Shown: piece after piece, positions 22,376-33,757 of the stretch
How the letters are laid out: each line of letters begins with the position of its first letter
Position numbering within the stretch: the stretch's first letter is position 1
Origin: Montifringilla adamsi
Taxonomy: Eukaryota; Chordata; Aves; Passeriformes; Passeridae
DNA length: 64,000 nucleotides
Reading direction: 5' to 3'
NCBI GenBank assembly: GCA_017590115.1
Contig: JAGGNK010015225.1
Location: 1,811,656-1,875,655 of the forward strand
Translations under genes and position numbers: made by a program
Notes under the pieces: generated by a model
What the model was told of the DNA's origin: nothing
Databases searched by the model: none
The model's input: the letters and a program-made list of their open reading frames with translations, nothing else

Positions 22376-22435
22376 CATCCTCACTGTTTTCTGGAAAACT
22401 GGATTTTTATGCATTGAGCTTGACGTCACATGATC

Positions 22436-22550
22436 TGGAATATCCCCGTGGTCAGTTTGAAATATCCCTGTGGTCAGCTTGGAACATTTCTGTGGTCAAT
22501 TTGGAATATCCCCGTGGTCAGTTTGGAATATTTCTGTGGTCGGTTTGGGT
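22436..22550. repeat. ~22-bp minisatellite
   Basis: Five units of ggaatatccccgtggtcagt type. Confidence 0.88.
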
Positions 22551-23139
22551 CACCTGTCCTGCCTCTGTCTCCTCCCAACCTCCCATGAATTCCCAACTTT
22601 GCTCCTGGAAGAACTCTCCTGACCACAGTCAGTGAAGAGTTTTGTGCAGCTCCAAGGGTTGGGTTGATCCTTGGTTGTCAAGTGGAATAGGATCACCCCG
22701 GGAAATCTTGGAGAAAAAAAGGAAGCAGTTGCATTCCAACAGCCCTGACTTCGGAGTCGTGATTCCAGAACAAGAACTCAGAATTTGAGTAGGAAATGAT
22801 GGTAAAAAACTTGGGGAAACCCAACACTTTTGCATTTTAGGCAGGAAAGGCTCCTCTGGGACCACGGTAATCCCACCCTTCCCAAGGTGCCAGGAAAACA
22901 GCAGCTGGAAAATGAAACCCTTGGATTTGTCCTGAAGTTGATCCCTGCTCATTTTATCTCCTGTTTATTTGTCCTTTAATGAGGCTGTGGAGAATCCTCT
23001 TCACCTTTCTTTTATCTTGGATTTCACATCCCAAAAGGCTGGAACGGAAAAGCCAAAAAAAGAACTAAACTGGTTTTTTGGGTTTTTTTTTTTTTTTTTG
23101 GGGGGGGGGGGGGGTGTTGTTTTGTTTTTGGGGGTTTTA

Positions 23140-23396
23140 GGGGTTAGTCAGTTCCTCTGGTGGAAAATCCGGCGGTAGTTTGGGATCAGCACCCAGGAAA
23201 TGTGAATTTTAGAGGGGAACTAACACATTCCTGCTGGTTTTCAGGGAATTGCTCCAAATTTAACCTAAAAACGGGGATTAGGGAGATACAAGAAGGCGTT
23301 GGTTGGTCCCTCTGGAAAAGGCAGCGGCAGTTTGGGATCAACACCCAGGAAATGGGAATTTTAGAGGGGAACTAACACATTCCTGCTGTTTTTCAG
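23140..23396. repeat. Duplicated ~135-bp unit ending in a splice acceptor
   Basis: Two copies, each with gtttgggatcarcacccagg and ttttagaggggaactaacac; the first ends ctgctggttttcag and the second ends at the real acceptor of exon 33, ctgctgtttttcag. A partial third relative (ccaaatttaacctaaaaaca) lies at 22,073. Confidence 0.88.
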
Positions 23397-23450
23397 GGAG
23401 ATCCGGGGAAGGACGGCCTGAGAGGTGAAAGAGGCCCCCCAGGCCCAAAG
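23397..23450 (+). CDS. COL7A1: Exon 33: Gly-X-Y helix, copy 1 of a duplicated exon
   Basis: Eighteen codons, GDPGKDGLRGERGPPGPK. The exon, its acceptor and 88 bp of the following intron recur unchanged 699 bp downstream. Confidence 0.85.
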
Positions 23451-23639
23451 GTAGGTCCTGAGTCCACGTTTTTGTGGTGGTGCCACCACCTCAGGCAGGT
23501 CAGAGGGGAGGAAAACCCAGCTCAGGTCTCCTCTGACCGTTGTTGTTTTTTTTTTGTTTTTTTTTTTTTTTTGGGTTTTTTGGCTCTGTTTTTGGTTGTT
23601 TTTTTTTTTTCTGGGAGATGCTGAAAACAGAGTGCCATG

Positions 23640-23790
23640 AATGAAATCCCAGAATATCCCGAGCTGGAAGGGACCCACCAGGATCACCCAGTCCAACCCC
23701 TGGCTCTGCACAGGACACTCCAACAATCCCACCCTGTCCCCGAGATCATTATCCAGACACTCCTGGAGCTCAGAACAGTGGGATTTGGTG
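23640..23790 (-). mobile_element. CR1 LINE fragment
   Basis: gagctggaagggacccacca and cctggctctgcacaggacac are reverse-complement CR1 words; it sits between the two copies of the duplicated exon. Confidence 0.7.
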
Positions 23791-24095
23791 GCAATCACCT
23801 CATCCTACCCCTAAATTTAAATATTCCAGTCACCCCACACCTTGTGCCCCTTTTTCCTCATTTATGGGAATGCTGTAAAACACCATCCCTAGTTTAAGAC
23901 ATCCCAGATATCCCAAAACCTTCCTCTATCCCAGTTTTCCAAGCATTAAGCAGAGCTAAAGAGATTTAACCTCAATTAGAGCCCCTGGAATGTTTGATGG
24001 CCTCGATTCTCTCCCTTTAAACAATTTCCTCCAGGTTTAAGTGCAATAAAATCCCTGCCACTTGATGGAAAAACATTTGGAAAGCTGTTTTTCAG

Positions 24096-24149
24096 GGAGA
24101 TCCGGGGAAGGACGGCCTGAGAGGTGAAAGAGGCCCCCCAGGCCCAAAG
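24096..24149 (+). CDS. COL7A1: Exon 34: identical second copy of exon 33
   Basis: Nucleotide-identical to 23397-23450, with the same acceptor (gctgtttttcag) and donor (GTAGGT). Both copies keep phase 0, so including both simply adds six Gly-X-Y triplets. Whether one or both are spliced in cannot be told from the DNA. Confidence 0.75.
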
Positions 24150-25327
24150 GTAGGTCCTGAGTCCACGTTTTTGTGGTGGTGCCACCACCTCAGGCAGGTC
24201 AGAGGGGAGGAAAACCCAGCTCAGGTCTCCTCTGACCCCCCAAAAGTTTGGGATTTCAAAGCAGAGCTCCTGGGATGGGCTCAGGAACTCGTGGTCGCTC
24301 CAGGGCCGTGGTCCCACGTCTCCAAAGAGCTTCTTTGGGAAGAAAAAAGTTCTTCAGGAGTCGAACAGGATAAATTTCTGGAATGTTCACAGATTGTTCC
24401 TTCCTTTCCTGCTCCTGCAAGTTGAAGAGCACATGGAAAGGGGTAGAAGGAGGAATGGCTTCGGATCCCACACATCCAAGGTCTTTAGAGATGGGAACAG
24501 CTCCTTCTTTAATGGAAGGAGGAAAATGCTGCAGGAAGTGGAACCAGTGGGGACAGGGAGATTTCCTGGTTGCCACAAGTTCCAGACCTTTGGAAAAGCA
24601 AGGATTTGTCCAGGGAAGAGGCATCCCAAGTTCTCCCTGGCACACCTTGGCTGGAGATGCCCTCAGGGCCTTCCTGGTGCCCTTCATTCCACCGGAATCT
24701 GTCGATGCAGAACCCGGATTTCAGTGAAATGAAGCCCCTCAGAGAGGCAGGTCAGCCCCACCTCAGCTGATGTTCCTCACCCCAGGAGCCTCCAGGCTGG
24801 ACCTTCCCAACCCCTGCAGCTCATCCGTGATTTCATCCCTGCACGATCCAAGATCTCTCACCTGGAGATGGAATTCCATCACCGTGACCTTCTGTGGGAG
24901 CCAATCCCGCTGGAGATGTTGGACCCAGACACATGTGGGGCCACAAGCACCATGGCCACCTCGAGAAGGGGCCACCAACCATGGGGACACCTTCCTACCT
25001 TGGTGTCCTCTGCACTGGTGGCACCAAGGGACCTCCACAATCTTTCCTTTTCCCCACGTTTGTGGCCAAGAGGTGGAGAAGGGGATGGAGCAAAGCCCAA
25101 ACCTCACTTGCTCATGGGCCAGGCTGTCCCTCCAAAATCCAGCTGTGCCTGTGTCCAGTGGAGGAGGGAAGGAGCAGGGTGGGATTCAAACCCCTAAATG
25201 GGATTTATCCGGGATTACAGAGCGGGTTGGTGGCAGATGAAGGGCCAGATATGGGATTACCTCGCCTTCCTCTTCTTGCTCCTCATGGAAATGACAGAAT
25301 TAATGAGCTGATCTCGTTTATTCCAAG

Positions 25328-25366
25328 GGAGAACCTGGCCCACCAGGAAGAGGAGTGGAAATGAAG
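25328..25366 (+). CDS. COL7A1: Exon 35: end of first helical half
   Basis: Thirteen codons, GEPGPPGRGVEMK. Gly-X-Y stops at GRG and VEMK opens the hinge. The acceptor ttattccaag is unusual but consistent. Confidence 0.85.
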
Positions 25367-25538
25367 GTAAATAAATCAAAATTAAATACCATATAAATGT
25401 TGGAAGCACCTCCTCCTCTGTCTGGGTTGGGATGGCAGAGGGGACCCAATGTGTGTTCCCTTGGCCATCGGCCACCTCCAGGAGAAACTTCCTGGAGAGC
25501 AGAGGGGGAGAAGTTGGGACTTTTCTCTCCACTTGCAG

Positions 25539-25574
25539 GACCTGGAGAGGCTTTTTGAAGCGTACGGGATCAAG
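25539..25574 (+). CDS. COL7A1: Exon 36: hinge, amphipathic segment
   Basis: Twelve codons, DLERLFEAYGIK, phase 0. It aligns with the start of the human COL7A1 hinge as I remember it (V-D-R-L-L-E-T-A-G-I-K), which is strong support for the family assignment. Confidence 0.9.
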
Positions 25575-25802
25575 GTAGGAGATCCTTTGTCCTTCCTCCT
25601 GACCAGGGCTTGTAATTTGGTTTTTCAATCTCTTCCCTCTGGAATCCTGGAGGTAGCAGGATTTGCTCCCCCAGCAATCCCAGGAAGGTTCATTCCGTTT
25701 CCTTCTCCAGGTTATATTTAAATATTTCTGGGACAGATTTTTTGCTGCCATTTTAGATGGTGGCTTTGAGGCCCCGTATGACAGTGACACTTGGACCTTA
25801 AA

Positions 25803-26010
25803 GCCCCTCTAATTCCAACCTCAACACTTTCCACTATCCCAGGTTGTTCCAAACCCCATCCAGGCTGGCCTTGGGCACTTCCAGGGATGGGGCAGTCACA
25901 GCTTCTCTGGGAATTCCATTCCAGCTCCTCCCCACTCTCCCAGCTGAAAATTCCTTCCCAGTATCCAACCTAAATCCTCATTCTGTTTAAAACCCTTCCC
26001 TCTTGTCATA
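25803..26010 (-). mobile_element. CR1 LINE fragment
   Basis: Reverse CR1 from ttccaacctcaacactttcc to aacccttccctcttgtc. Confidence 0.78.
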
Positions 26011-26312
26011 TCCCCACATTCCCATGGAAAGAGGGAATTTTTCCCTTTTTCTCCCTCTTCTTTAAGTCCCCTTAAAGTCCTGAAAGGCCACAGACGTGGG
26101 GTTCTTTTTAGGATAGGGACAGACCCCACAAAATCTCCATGGATCAGCTCCTTGATCCCAAACCTGTATTTAAACCATCCCTCGGCTGTCCCTGCCCTGT
26201 GAGCCCCTGGGAACGCATCATTCCGTGTTTTGGGGAGGCTGCTCTTGGATTGTCACGTGCTGGGGACAGGAGGGTGGCCCTGGGCTGCCTCACTGGTGTG
26301 CACTGGTTCCAG

Positions 26313-26438
26313 CTGGCGCTGCTGAGGGACCTCTCCGACGCGATCCTGCGGGATGGGCTGGACGGGCTCCTGTGGCACCGGGGCGGCTCCAGGACGAGCG
26401 AAGCTTCCATGGAAAACCAGGCAGCCGTGCCTGTCACC
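26313..26438 (+). CDS. COL7A1: Exon 37: hinge, helical segment
   Basis: Forty-two codons. LALLRDLSDAILRDGLDGLL looks like an amphipathic alpha helix that continues the human-like hinge, followed by a polar stretch (HRGGSRTSEASMENQ) with no human counterpart that I know. Confidence 0.88.
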
Positions 26439-26989
26439 GTGAGTCACGTCACCTGCCAGGGGTGGCAGACCTCCAGGGAATGAGGGAGATGGGAATGAGC
26501 CACCAAAGCCATCGGGGTCACCTCTGTCATCAAGCAGGTCATGGTGGCTTAGGACAGGCTGTGGCTGGCACCAGGATCTGGGATCTTTGGGATAAAAGAA
26601 TGCAAAACACTCATTTTTAATGGGAATGAAGGAATCAGTCATTGTTGTCCATAGGAGCCATTCCCAAAGCCACCAAAGTGTCCTTGTGCCCTCTGGGAGC
26701 TTTTTGGTGGGTGTGGGGCTGGAAGCACCAAAAGGGGTCATGAGTGGGGTCTCGACAGCAAAAGGAATCCCAGGGAGGGAGGAGGATTCCTTGGAAGGAA
26801 AGTTTGGATGTGGCCGCAAGGAATTGCTGCCCCCTCGCCTCGTCCTGGCTCAGAAATGTCACCAAGTGGAATAGAATGTGCTGGAAGGTTGGGAAAGGTT
26901 GGGATGAAGCCACCCAGCTCCTCACGGGTGTGACTCCTGGGAGCTCGGGGCTGTCACTGTCACACCAATCCCTTGTTTTGGTGTGGCAG

Positions 26990-27100
26990 GATCCGTCCAA
27001 CACTTCCCACCGTGTCCCGGCTGGCACCGAGGTGACAGGAGAAGGACAGAGCCTGGAGCTGGAGGCTGCAGAGGTGCCACTGTCTGGAGGATTCCCTGAG
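26990..27100 (+). CDS. COL7A1: Exon 38: hinge, acidic/polar segment
   Basis: Thirty-seven codons, phase 0, acceptor gtgtggcag, donor GTGAAA. It starts DPSNTSHRVPAG with an N-T-S glycosylation sequon, and continues with the acidic GQSLELEAAEVPL. No recognised domain; the call rests on open frame, splice sites and phase. Confidence 0.7.
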
Positions 27101-27159
27101 GTGAAAATAAACAGCAGGAAAGATGAAATTGGGGTTTTTACTGTGTCCAGTTCCGGGAT

Positions 27160-27790
27160 CTTCCAATCATGGAGAGTGTTCAGGGAAGGGAATGGAGCTG
27201 GGGAGGGTCTGGAGAACCAGGAGGGGCTGAGGGAGCTGGGAAGGGGCTGAGCCTGGAGCAAAGGAGGCTCAGGGGGCCCTTGTGGCTCTGCACAAGTCCC
27301 TGCCAGGAGGGGACAGCCGGGGGGGTCGGGCTGTGCTCCAGGGAACAGGGACAGGAGGAGAGGGAACGGCCTCAGCCTGGGCCAGGGGAGCTTAGGGTGG
27401 AATCAGCAGGAATTTCCCCATGGAAAGGGGGTCAGGCCTTGGCAGGGGCTGCCCAGGAGCTTTGGAGTGTCCATCCCTGGAGGTGTCCATCTGGAGGTGG
27501 CACTCAGAGCTCTGGACTGGGGACAAGGTGGGGTCAGTCACAGCTTGGACTCCGTGGTCCTGGAATTCTTTTCTATCCTGGGATTCTGTGGAGCATCTCC
27601 TGCCCTGGCAGGGATGGATCCAGTCCCGTTGTCAGAATAGATTGGGATTGTCCCTGCTGGGACTGCCAGAGCTCCAGAAGTGTTTGGACAACGCTCCCAG
27701 GGACAGGGTGGGACTGTTGGGATGTCCTGGGACTGGATGATCCCTGTGGGTCACTTCCCACTCAGGACATTCCATGATTCTGTGACTCCA
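27160..27790 (+). mobile_element. CR1 LINE 3' part, about 0.6 kb
   Basis: The longest CR1 copy here: ggaaggggctgagcctggag, gggtcgggctgtgctccagg, gagggaacggcctcagcctg, and the 3' end catgattctgtgactcc. Confidence 0.8.
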
Positions 27791-28500
27791 GAGCCCTCAT
27801 TTGGAGTAACCAGACAGATTCCAGCCACCTGCATCCTGATTAACAGCTCCTGTTTATGGGAATCAGGAATTTATCCACAATTTAAAGGCTTCTCTCCATG
27901 CTGGTCTTGCTGTAGGAGGCATCTCCTGGGGTTTTATCTCCCTCTGTGGCTGGATCAGCATGATCCAGTTCCTCAAAGACTTGGACAAGGTGGGACAGGA
28001 CATTCCCTCTCAGTCCCAGGCTCCTCCCGTGTCCTCAGGTTCTTCCCAGATTTTTCCAAGCTGGATTAGGACATTTTAGGGGCTTGAGAGGGGAGGTTTG
28101 CCCAAGAGACACAGACCTGGAGCCAGCAAAAGTTGGGATTTGGGACACAGAGACCCCAAAACCGTTGAGCTTTGGGATCCCAACCCAAACCATAAAAAAG
28201 GATTTGGGACCATCAGAGAATCCCTCACTCCCTCAGGGAAGGAATTTCTTCAGGGAATCCTTCCTTTTCCATTGGCACTGACTGCAAAGGAGTTAAAATT
28301 CCCAGAGCATGGCTGGACAGATCACTGGAATGTTGAGGTTTGCCCCTTTTTTATTGCAATGGAAAAGGAAATTAGAGAAAGGATAAGGATTTCTGCATGG
28401 ATCAGTGTCAGGGCTTGGGAAAGGCTCCTGCTGTCCATTTTTCCCGTTTTTTCTAGTAATTAATGGAATTTTGTTGGCGTTTATCCATCCCTCTCTGCAG

Positions 28501-28614
28501 AGCTTGACTGTGCCCCCACCAGATCCAGGAGACCTGCAGGAAAACCATTCCCTGGATCTCCTCCAGCCCTTGGAGGAGAGGCTGGAAGGACAAGCCCAGC
28601 AGGACACCAGCCAG
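28501..28614 (+). CDS. COL7A1: Exon 39: hinge segment
   Basis: Thirty-eight codons, phase 0, acceptor ctctctgcag, donor GTACAA. It is rich in Leu, Glu and Gln (LDLLQPLEERLEGQAQQ), perhaps a short helix. No domain match is recognised. Confidence 0.7.
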
Positions 28615-29649
28615 GTACAATTTTCCAAGGATTTCAGATGGACTGGGATGCAAACCTTAATCCTGGGGGTGGCTTCTCCATATCCCTGGAGAACACCAGA
28701 GCTCCTGGAATGGGCAGGAGGCCGATGGCAGTGACAAAAACCCCTTGGGAAATGTTTTGTTGGTTAATTCCACCATTTTGGGGGGAAAACCAGGATAATC
28801 CCATTTTATCCGATCCCATCTGACCACACCATCCTTGAGTTATTCCAGCTTGGTTGACTGGAGAATTGATGGTTCCCAAGACTTGTAAAATAGGGATAAT
28901 GCAGACTCCAAACAGGGAATTTAAAATGTGCCTCCTACAAGACATTTCCTTCCCACTTTCCATGGATATAGAAATTCATGGATATGGTCTCAGGATATTC
29001 CATAGGAATATTCCTGTTGTGCTCTGGAGCATCCTCCTCATGTAAAGACGAGAATTTTAGGAATTTGGAGATTTTCTCTGATTCCTAAAATCTATTTTCC
29101 TGCCCTCCTGGGCAGAGATTCCCTTCCCAAATCCTGCTCCAAAACCAGCACTCTCCAATTTGAACATTGTTGTATCCCTATGGAATTCTTGGAAATACCC
29201 AGAGGCAGGACAGCACCAGCTTTAAAAAGCAAAGGGAAAAATCCCTGGGATATTTCCTTGGAGCTGCAGGAACAGCATCAGCAAGGATATTTTTAAGGAT
29301 GGCAAGACGGGAGTGACTGGAAGTGAGGAGATCCTGCTCCAGGAAATCCCGCTCTGGTTTATCCAGTCTGCCGAGCTCTTCCTTCTGCTCCCGTCCCTTT
29401 ATCCCTGCCCTGGCTCGGGGAATGAATTCCAGGGATAATCACGGAGCTGGAATCACCATGGCTCAGCAGCCACGAGAGGGCTCCCGGCTCCAAAGGAAAA
29501 TCCTGGAGTGGGAACTGCGGCTCTGGAGAGCCGGGATGTGCCAAGGGCATCCGTGGGCTCTGCTTTCCCTCCTGGATGCAGCAATTCCCTCTCCTGGGAA
29601 TGGTCAAGCTGGAGGAAAAACAGAGGATGGAGCCCAAATCCATCGGTTT

Positions 29650-30050
29650 TGGAATGGTTTGGGTGGGATGGGATTTTAAGGATCATCCCATTCCATCTCC
29701 CTGCCACGGGCAGGGAATCTTCCACCATCCCAGGCTGCTCCAGCCCCAGTGTCCAGCCTGGCCTTGGACACTGCAGGGATGCAGGGGCAGCCCCAGCTGC
29801 TCTGGCAATTCCAGCCCAGCCAGGAATTCCTCATGGCCAAGATCCCATCCATGGCTGCCCTCTGGCACTGGGAGCCATTCCCTGGGTCCTGTCCATCCCT
29901 TGTCCCCAGTCCCTCTGCAGCTCTCCTGGAGCCCCTTCAGGCCCTGTAGTGTGCTGGAAGCTCTCCCTATAGCCTTCTCTTCTCCAGGAGAACATTCCCA
30001 GTGCTCCCAGCATGATTCCAGCCCTGGAGCAGCTCCATGGATTTCTCTGG
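29650..30050 (-). mobile_element. CR1 LINE fragment
   Basis: Starts ggaatggtttgggtggga; its ggggcagccccagctgctct segment recurs at 63,250. Confidence 0.75.
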
Positions 30051-32037
30051 ATTTGCTCCAGCAGCTCCTGATGATCCCCATTTTATCAGGAGCTTTATAA
30101 ACATAGAAAAACTCCCACCAATTTTTTTGGACGCTCCAAACTCCCTCAGCAGGATGGGATCCCAAGGATGTTTTCCTCACTTGTATTTGAAATAAAATCC
30201 CATTTATCCTCATGAGAAGGGAACAGCAGATTCCAAAAGCAGGGAAGGAGCAGCTCCACATCCCCATGATGCCAAGGAGGGATGGAGCTGGTTTGCCTGC
30301 CAGTTTTCCTGCCAGTTTTCCCAGTAGCAGCAGCAGGAATCACAGATTTCCACCTGGAACAGCCTGGAAAAGCCCAGGAGCTCCATCCCTGAGGAGCTCC
30401 ATCCCTGAGGAGCAATTCCTGGCAGGAGTTAATTGGAAGCAAAGGAACCACTGGGAAGAGCAGAATGAGCCCAAATCCCTGTGTCCAGAGCAGGGCTGGA
30501 TACTCATCCATGGATGAGCCACTGCTTTGGGGTTATGGGACCATCCCAAAATTTCCTGCTCCTTCATCCCTGGATTTAAGCTTATTCCTTTCCAGAGTTC
30601 ATTTGGATAAATCCCCCTCATCTCCATATGGATAAACCCACAATTGCTTTATTTTCCTCCCTGAAATCCTGTCTTTTTTTTTTTCTATTTTTCCCTTTCC
30701 TTTTTCACAGGAATATTTTTTTCCTCTCCCTTTTATTTAGATTTTTCTCTTCCCTCCTTTTCTCCATTCCCTCTTTTCCTTCCTTTTTTTCTTTTTTTTC
30801 CCTGTCAGCAACAAATCATTCCTCGAGGAAGCAGCAGCCTCCCAGTTTTTCTTGGAAGTGCTTCATTCCTGAAGCAAGAAACTGCCAAAATGACAGAGGA
30901 ATTACTGAATTAAAGGAATCTCATTACCCTGGGCAATTTCCCAGAAAATGGGATCAGTTCCAAACCTCAGCCAGGTCTTGGCAACCTCTGGAATCTCTGG
31001 AATCGCCTCCACGAGGATCTGTGGAGTATTTTAGAGCCATTCCCAGGGAAATGAGCAGTGGTGCCATCCCATGGTGCCACCTCTGGGAGATTTTCCCTCC
31101 TTTATCCCAAAAAATCCCACCCTGGATGGGTTCTCTCCCTATGCCAGCCTATTCTTCATCCCATCTTTATCCCTTGTTCCCTCATCCTCTTCCAGTAAAG
31201 AATTCCGGTTTTAATTGGATCAAAACTGGGGTTTTTTTTTTCCTCTTGTGAGCCAGAAATTTGCTGGGTTCATAATCCATGAGGTGGAATTATCCTGTGG
31301 TTTGATAAAATCCAGGAAAACAGGAGGAACATCCATGAAAACCTCACAGAGCTGCACTCAACAGCATTCCCTGGAAGTTTAGGTTTATTTTCCCTGCTTA
31401 AATCATCTAAAAATCCAGGAAATTAATGGAGGTGAATCCAGATCTTTGTTCCTAAAAAACAAAAATGGGAATATCCCTAAATAACTGCACCACATCCTGA
31501 TTTTTCTTTCTCCTTCCTGTGCTCCTGGAAGATCTCAGGACATTTATGGCAAATAAATTTAAATTTTGCTTTCAGATCCAAATATTCCCCAAATATTTGC
31601 CTCAGGAAATAATTACTGGGATTATTCTCGATAGGAATATTCCCATTTTTCCAATGGATCGTTTCCTACTGTTGCTATGGAAAAGCAGGAACAATTTAGG
31701 AGCCAGGTCAGGAATTATTTGCTTTACCTTGTGTGGCTTAAGTATTCCAAATTATCACCGAGGGGCTGATTAACATATGGTCCTTAATTGGCATTAATTG
31801 ATGGTTTATTCCAATTGGATGCTCCAGGTGCAATAAACACAGAGTTGCCCGGGAATGGCTGGAGCAGGGAGGGATTTTTAGTTCCATTTTGGAATATTTT
31901 AGGTGGGGTTTTATTGCTTTGAAACGGCCGCGGATTTGTGGCCTGGCGATAAACTGGAAAATGGAACCATGGAATTTTCAGGTGGGGAAAGATAATTTCA
32001 GTTCATTGGTGTTAATATTGTTATTTTGTAATTAGAA

Positions 32038-32268
32038 ATTCATGGAATCATGGAATGGGTTGGGAGAGATCCTAAAGCCCATCCAGTTCCATGGGCAGGG
32101 ACACCTTCCACTATCCCAGGTTCTCCCAGCCAACCTCACCTTGGACACTTCCAGGGATGGGGAATCCACAATTTCTCCAGGAAATCTTTCCCAGGGCCTC
32201 CCCATTCCCTGGGTAAGGAATTTTTTCCTCCCATCCAATCCAGTTCTCCCCTCTGTTGGTTTTAAACC
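32038..32268 (-). mobile_element. CR1 LINE fragment
   Basis: ttcatggaatcatggaatgg starts the reversed 3' end; it ends about 45 bp before exon 40. Confidence 0.78.
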
Positions 32269-32311
32269 ATTCCTTGTCCATATATCAGGTGCTGTGTTTC
32301 CCTTCCCACAG

Positions 32312-32500
32312 GAAAATGGGAATTCCGACAACGGCTCCGCGATCCCAAGGCACAGATCCAGAAGATCTCACCCCATAAGGATCCCCTTCCAGAGCCATCC
32401 CTGTGATCCAGGAGGAAGCAGTGCCCCTTCCCTGGAGGCTCCACCACCGGCTCATCCCCCCGGTGCTCCAGGAGCTCGGAAATTCCCGTTGGGATCCACG
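32312..32500 (+). CDS. COL7A1: Exon 40: basic Pro/Ser-rich hinge segment with RSRR site
   Basis: Sixty-three codons in phase 0, acceptor cttcccacag, donor GTGAGC. It contains PRHRSRRSHP, which fits the furin consensus R-X-R/K-R, one Cys (HPCDPG) and a Pro/Ala-rich tail (APPPAHPPGAPGARK). The open frame, phases and splice sites agree, but there is no recognised domain, so this is the least certain long hinge exon. Confidence 0.62.
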
Positions 32501-33291
32501 GTGAGCAATGGAAGTGGATCCTTATTTTCCCACCTGGGCAAAGACAAAATGAATGTGGAATTTTAGGGATAAATATCCATAAATAAAGCAGGAAACAGGT
32601 GCTGCAGGAACCATTTTTCATGGACAAACAGATCCTTCTCCATGAATTTATCCAGAGAAATGAGAATAATCTGCTTTTTGGGGAAAACAGAACAACTGGA
32701 ATCCCCTTGGAATGTTGAAGGTATTTCCCTGTGAGGGTGGGTGGTGATAAACCTGCCCATTCCTGACACACTTGGACATTCCAGGGATCTTTAACACAAG
32801 GTCCCAGATATGGAGGGGGAAAGTTGATTTTTATAAAATTTAGGAGCAAAAATTCCTGTTCCCAGGAGTTAAGGATGGAAAATTCAGGATGATTTTCCTG
32901 TGAATGGATTTCTTTGAAAGCAGGGAGTGACCCTTACCCTGCATTCCCTGGAGGAATGAGCTGAGCTCATCCACACCTTCTCCAGAAATTCCTGGGCTAA
33001 AGTGGGACAACTGTGCCATTGCCAAAAGCCTGGAATTCCTCAGGAATTCCTTGATCCTGGCAGCTCTGAGATGTCCCATCCAGGCTGGAGCAGATGGGGA
33101 GGCTGGAGCCACCCCAAATCCAACCAGGAACCCTCCAAAGCATCCTGGTGATCCCTGGAAACCCCCAGCTTCCCTCTGGGATTTCCCACCTCCTTCCTCA
33201 CATCCCATTCCTCAGAGGTGTCTTTTCCATGGCCCAAGGAAAAGTTTTTCCAGCTGCTCTCACAATTCCCTCTCTTCCTTTTGAATCCAAG

Positions 33292-33327
33292 GCCTATCCA
33301 GGTCCTCATCATCCAAGGAGAATTAAG
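33292..33327 (+). CDS. COL7A1: Exon 41: short hinge exon
   Basis: Twelve codons, AYPGPHHPRRIK, acceptor ttgaatccaag, donor GTACAG, phase 0. Weak evidence other than splice sites, phase and position. Confidence 0.55.
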
Positions 33328-33384
33328 GTACAGAATTCCTCCTGTCCTGCTCTTATCCCAGGGAGGAGGCCGCTGCTCCTTTCT

Positions 33385-33705
33385 CCCATCCCATCCCATC
33401 CCACCCTATCCCATGGATCCCATGGATCCAGTCCCATGCATCTGGTCCCATCCTATCCCATCCCATGAATCCCATGGAACCTATCCCATCCCATCCCTTC
33501 TCATGGATCCTATCCTATCCCATCTCATGGATCGGATCCCATGGATCCCATCCCACAGATCCTATCCTATGCCATCCCATCCCATCCCATGGATCCCATC
33601 CCATCCCATCCCATCCCATGGATCCCATCCCATGGATCCCATCCCATCCCATCCCATGGATCCTATGGATCTCATCCCATGGATCCCATCCCATCCCATT
33701 TTTTC
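33385..33705. repeat. CCCAT/GGATC minisatellite
   Basis: Irregular tandem catcccatcccatggatccc units filling the intron between exons 41 and 42 up to the polypyrimidine tract. Confidence 0.93.
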
Positions 33706-33712
33706 CTTGCAG

Positions 33713-33757
33713 AAGGAAGGAAGTGGCCCAGCAGATCCCTCCTCCCCTGGCCCAAAG
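33713..33757 (+). CDS. COL7A1: Exon 42: end of hinge
   Basis: Fifteen codons, KEGSGPADPSSPGPK, acceptor tttttccttgcag. The terminal GPK prepares the Gly register of the next exon. Confidence 0.72.

Larger units (their letters stand above)
23385..24237. repeat. Perfect 154-bp duplication carrying exon 33/34
   Basis: Positions 23385-23538 and 24084-24237 are identical, offset 699 bp. The copy starts in the polypyrimidine tract and ends 88 bp into the intron. The sequence between the copies is unrelated. Confidence 0.95.
28615..32311 (+). other. 3.7-kb intron in the hinge
   Basis: It holds CR1 pieces (about 29,650-30,050 and 32,038-32,268), pyrimidine-rich sequence around 30,660-30,810 and a non-repetitive AT-rich block with homeodomain-like TTAATTGG/CATTAATTG words at 31,775-31,810. 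No further coding exon was recognised. Confidence 0.55.

Noticed and set aside
24600..24640. GRGIP after gtccag as a helix exon
   Set aside because: Gly-X-Y does not continue beyond two triplets.
24383..25364. ORFs of 110-156 codons on the + strand
   Set aside because: Composition is ordinary intron with no domain; they cross exon 35 in a different frame.
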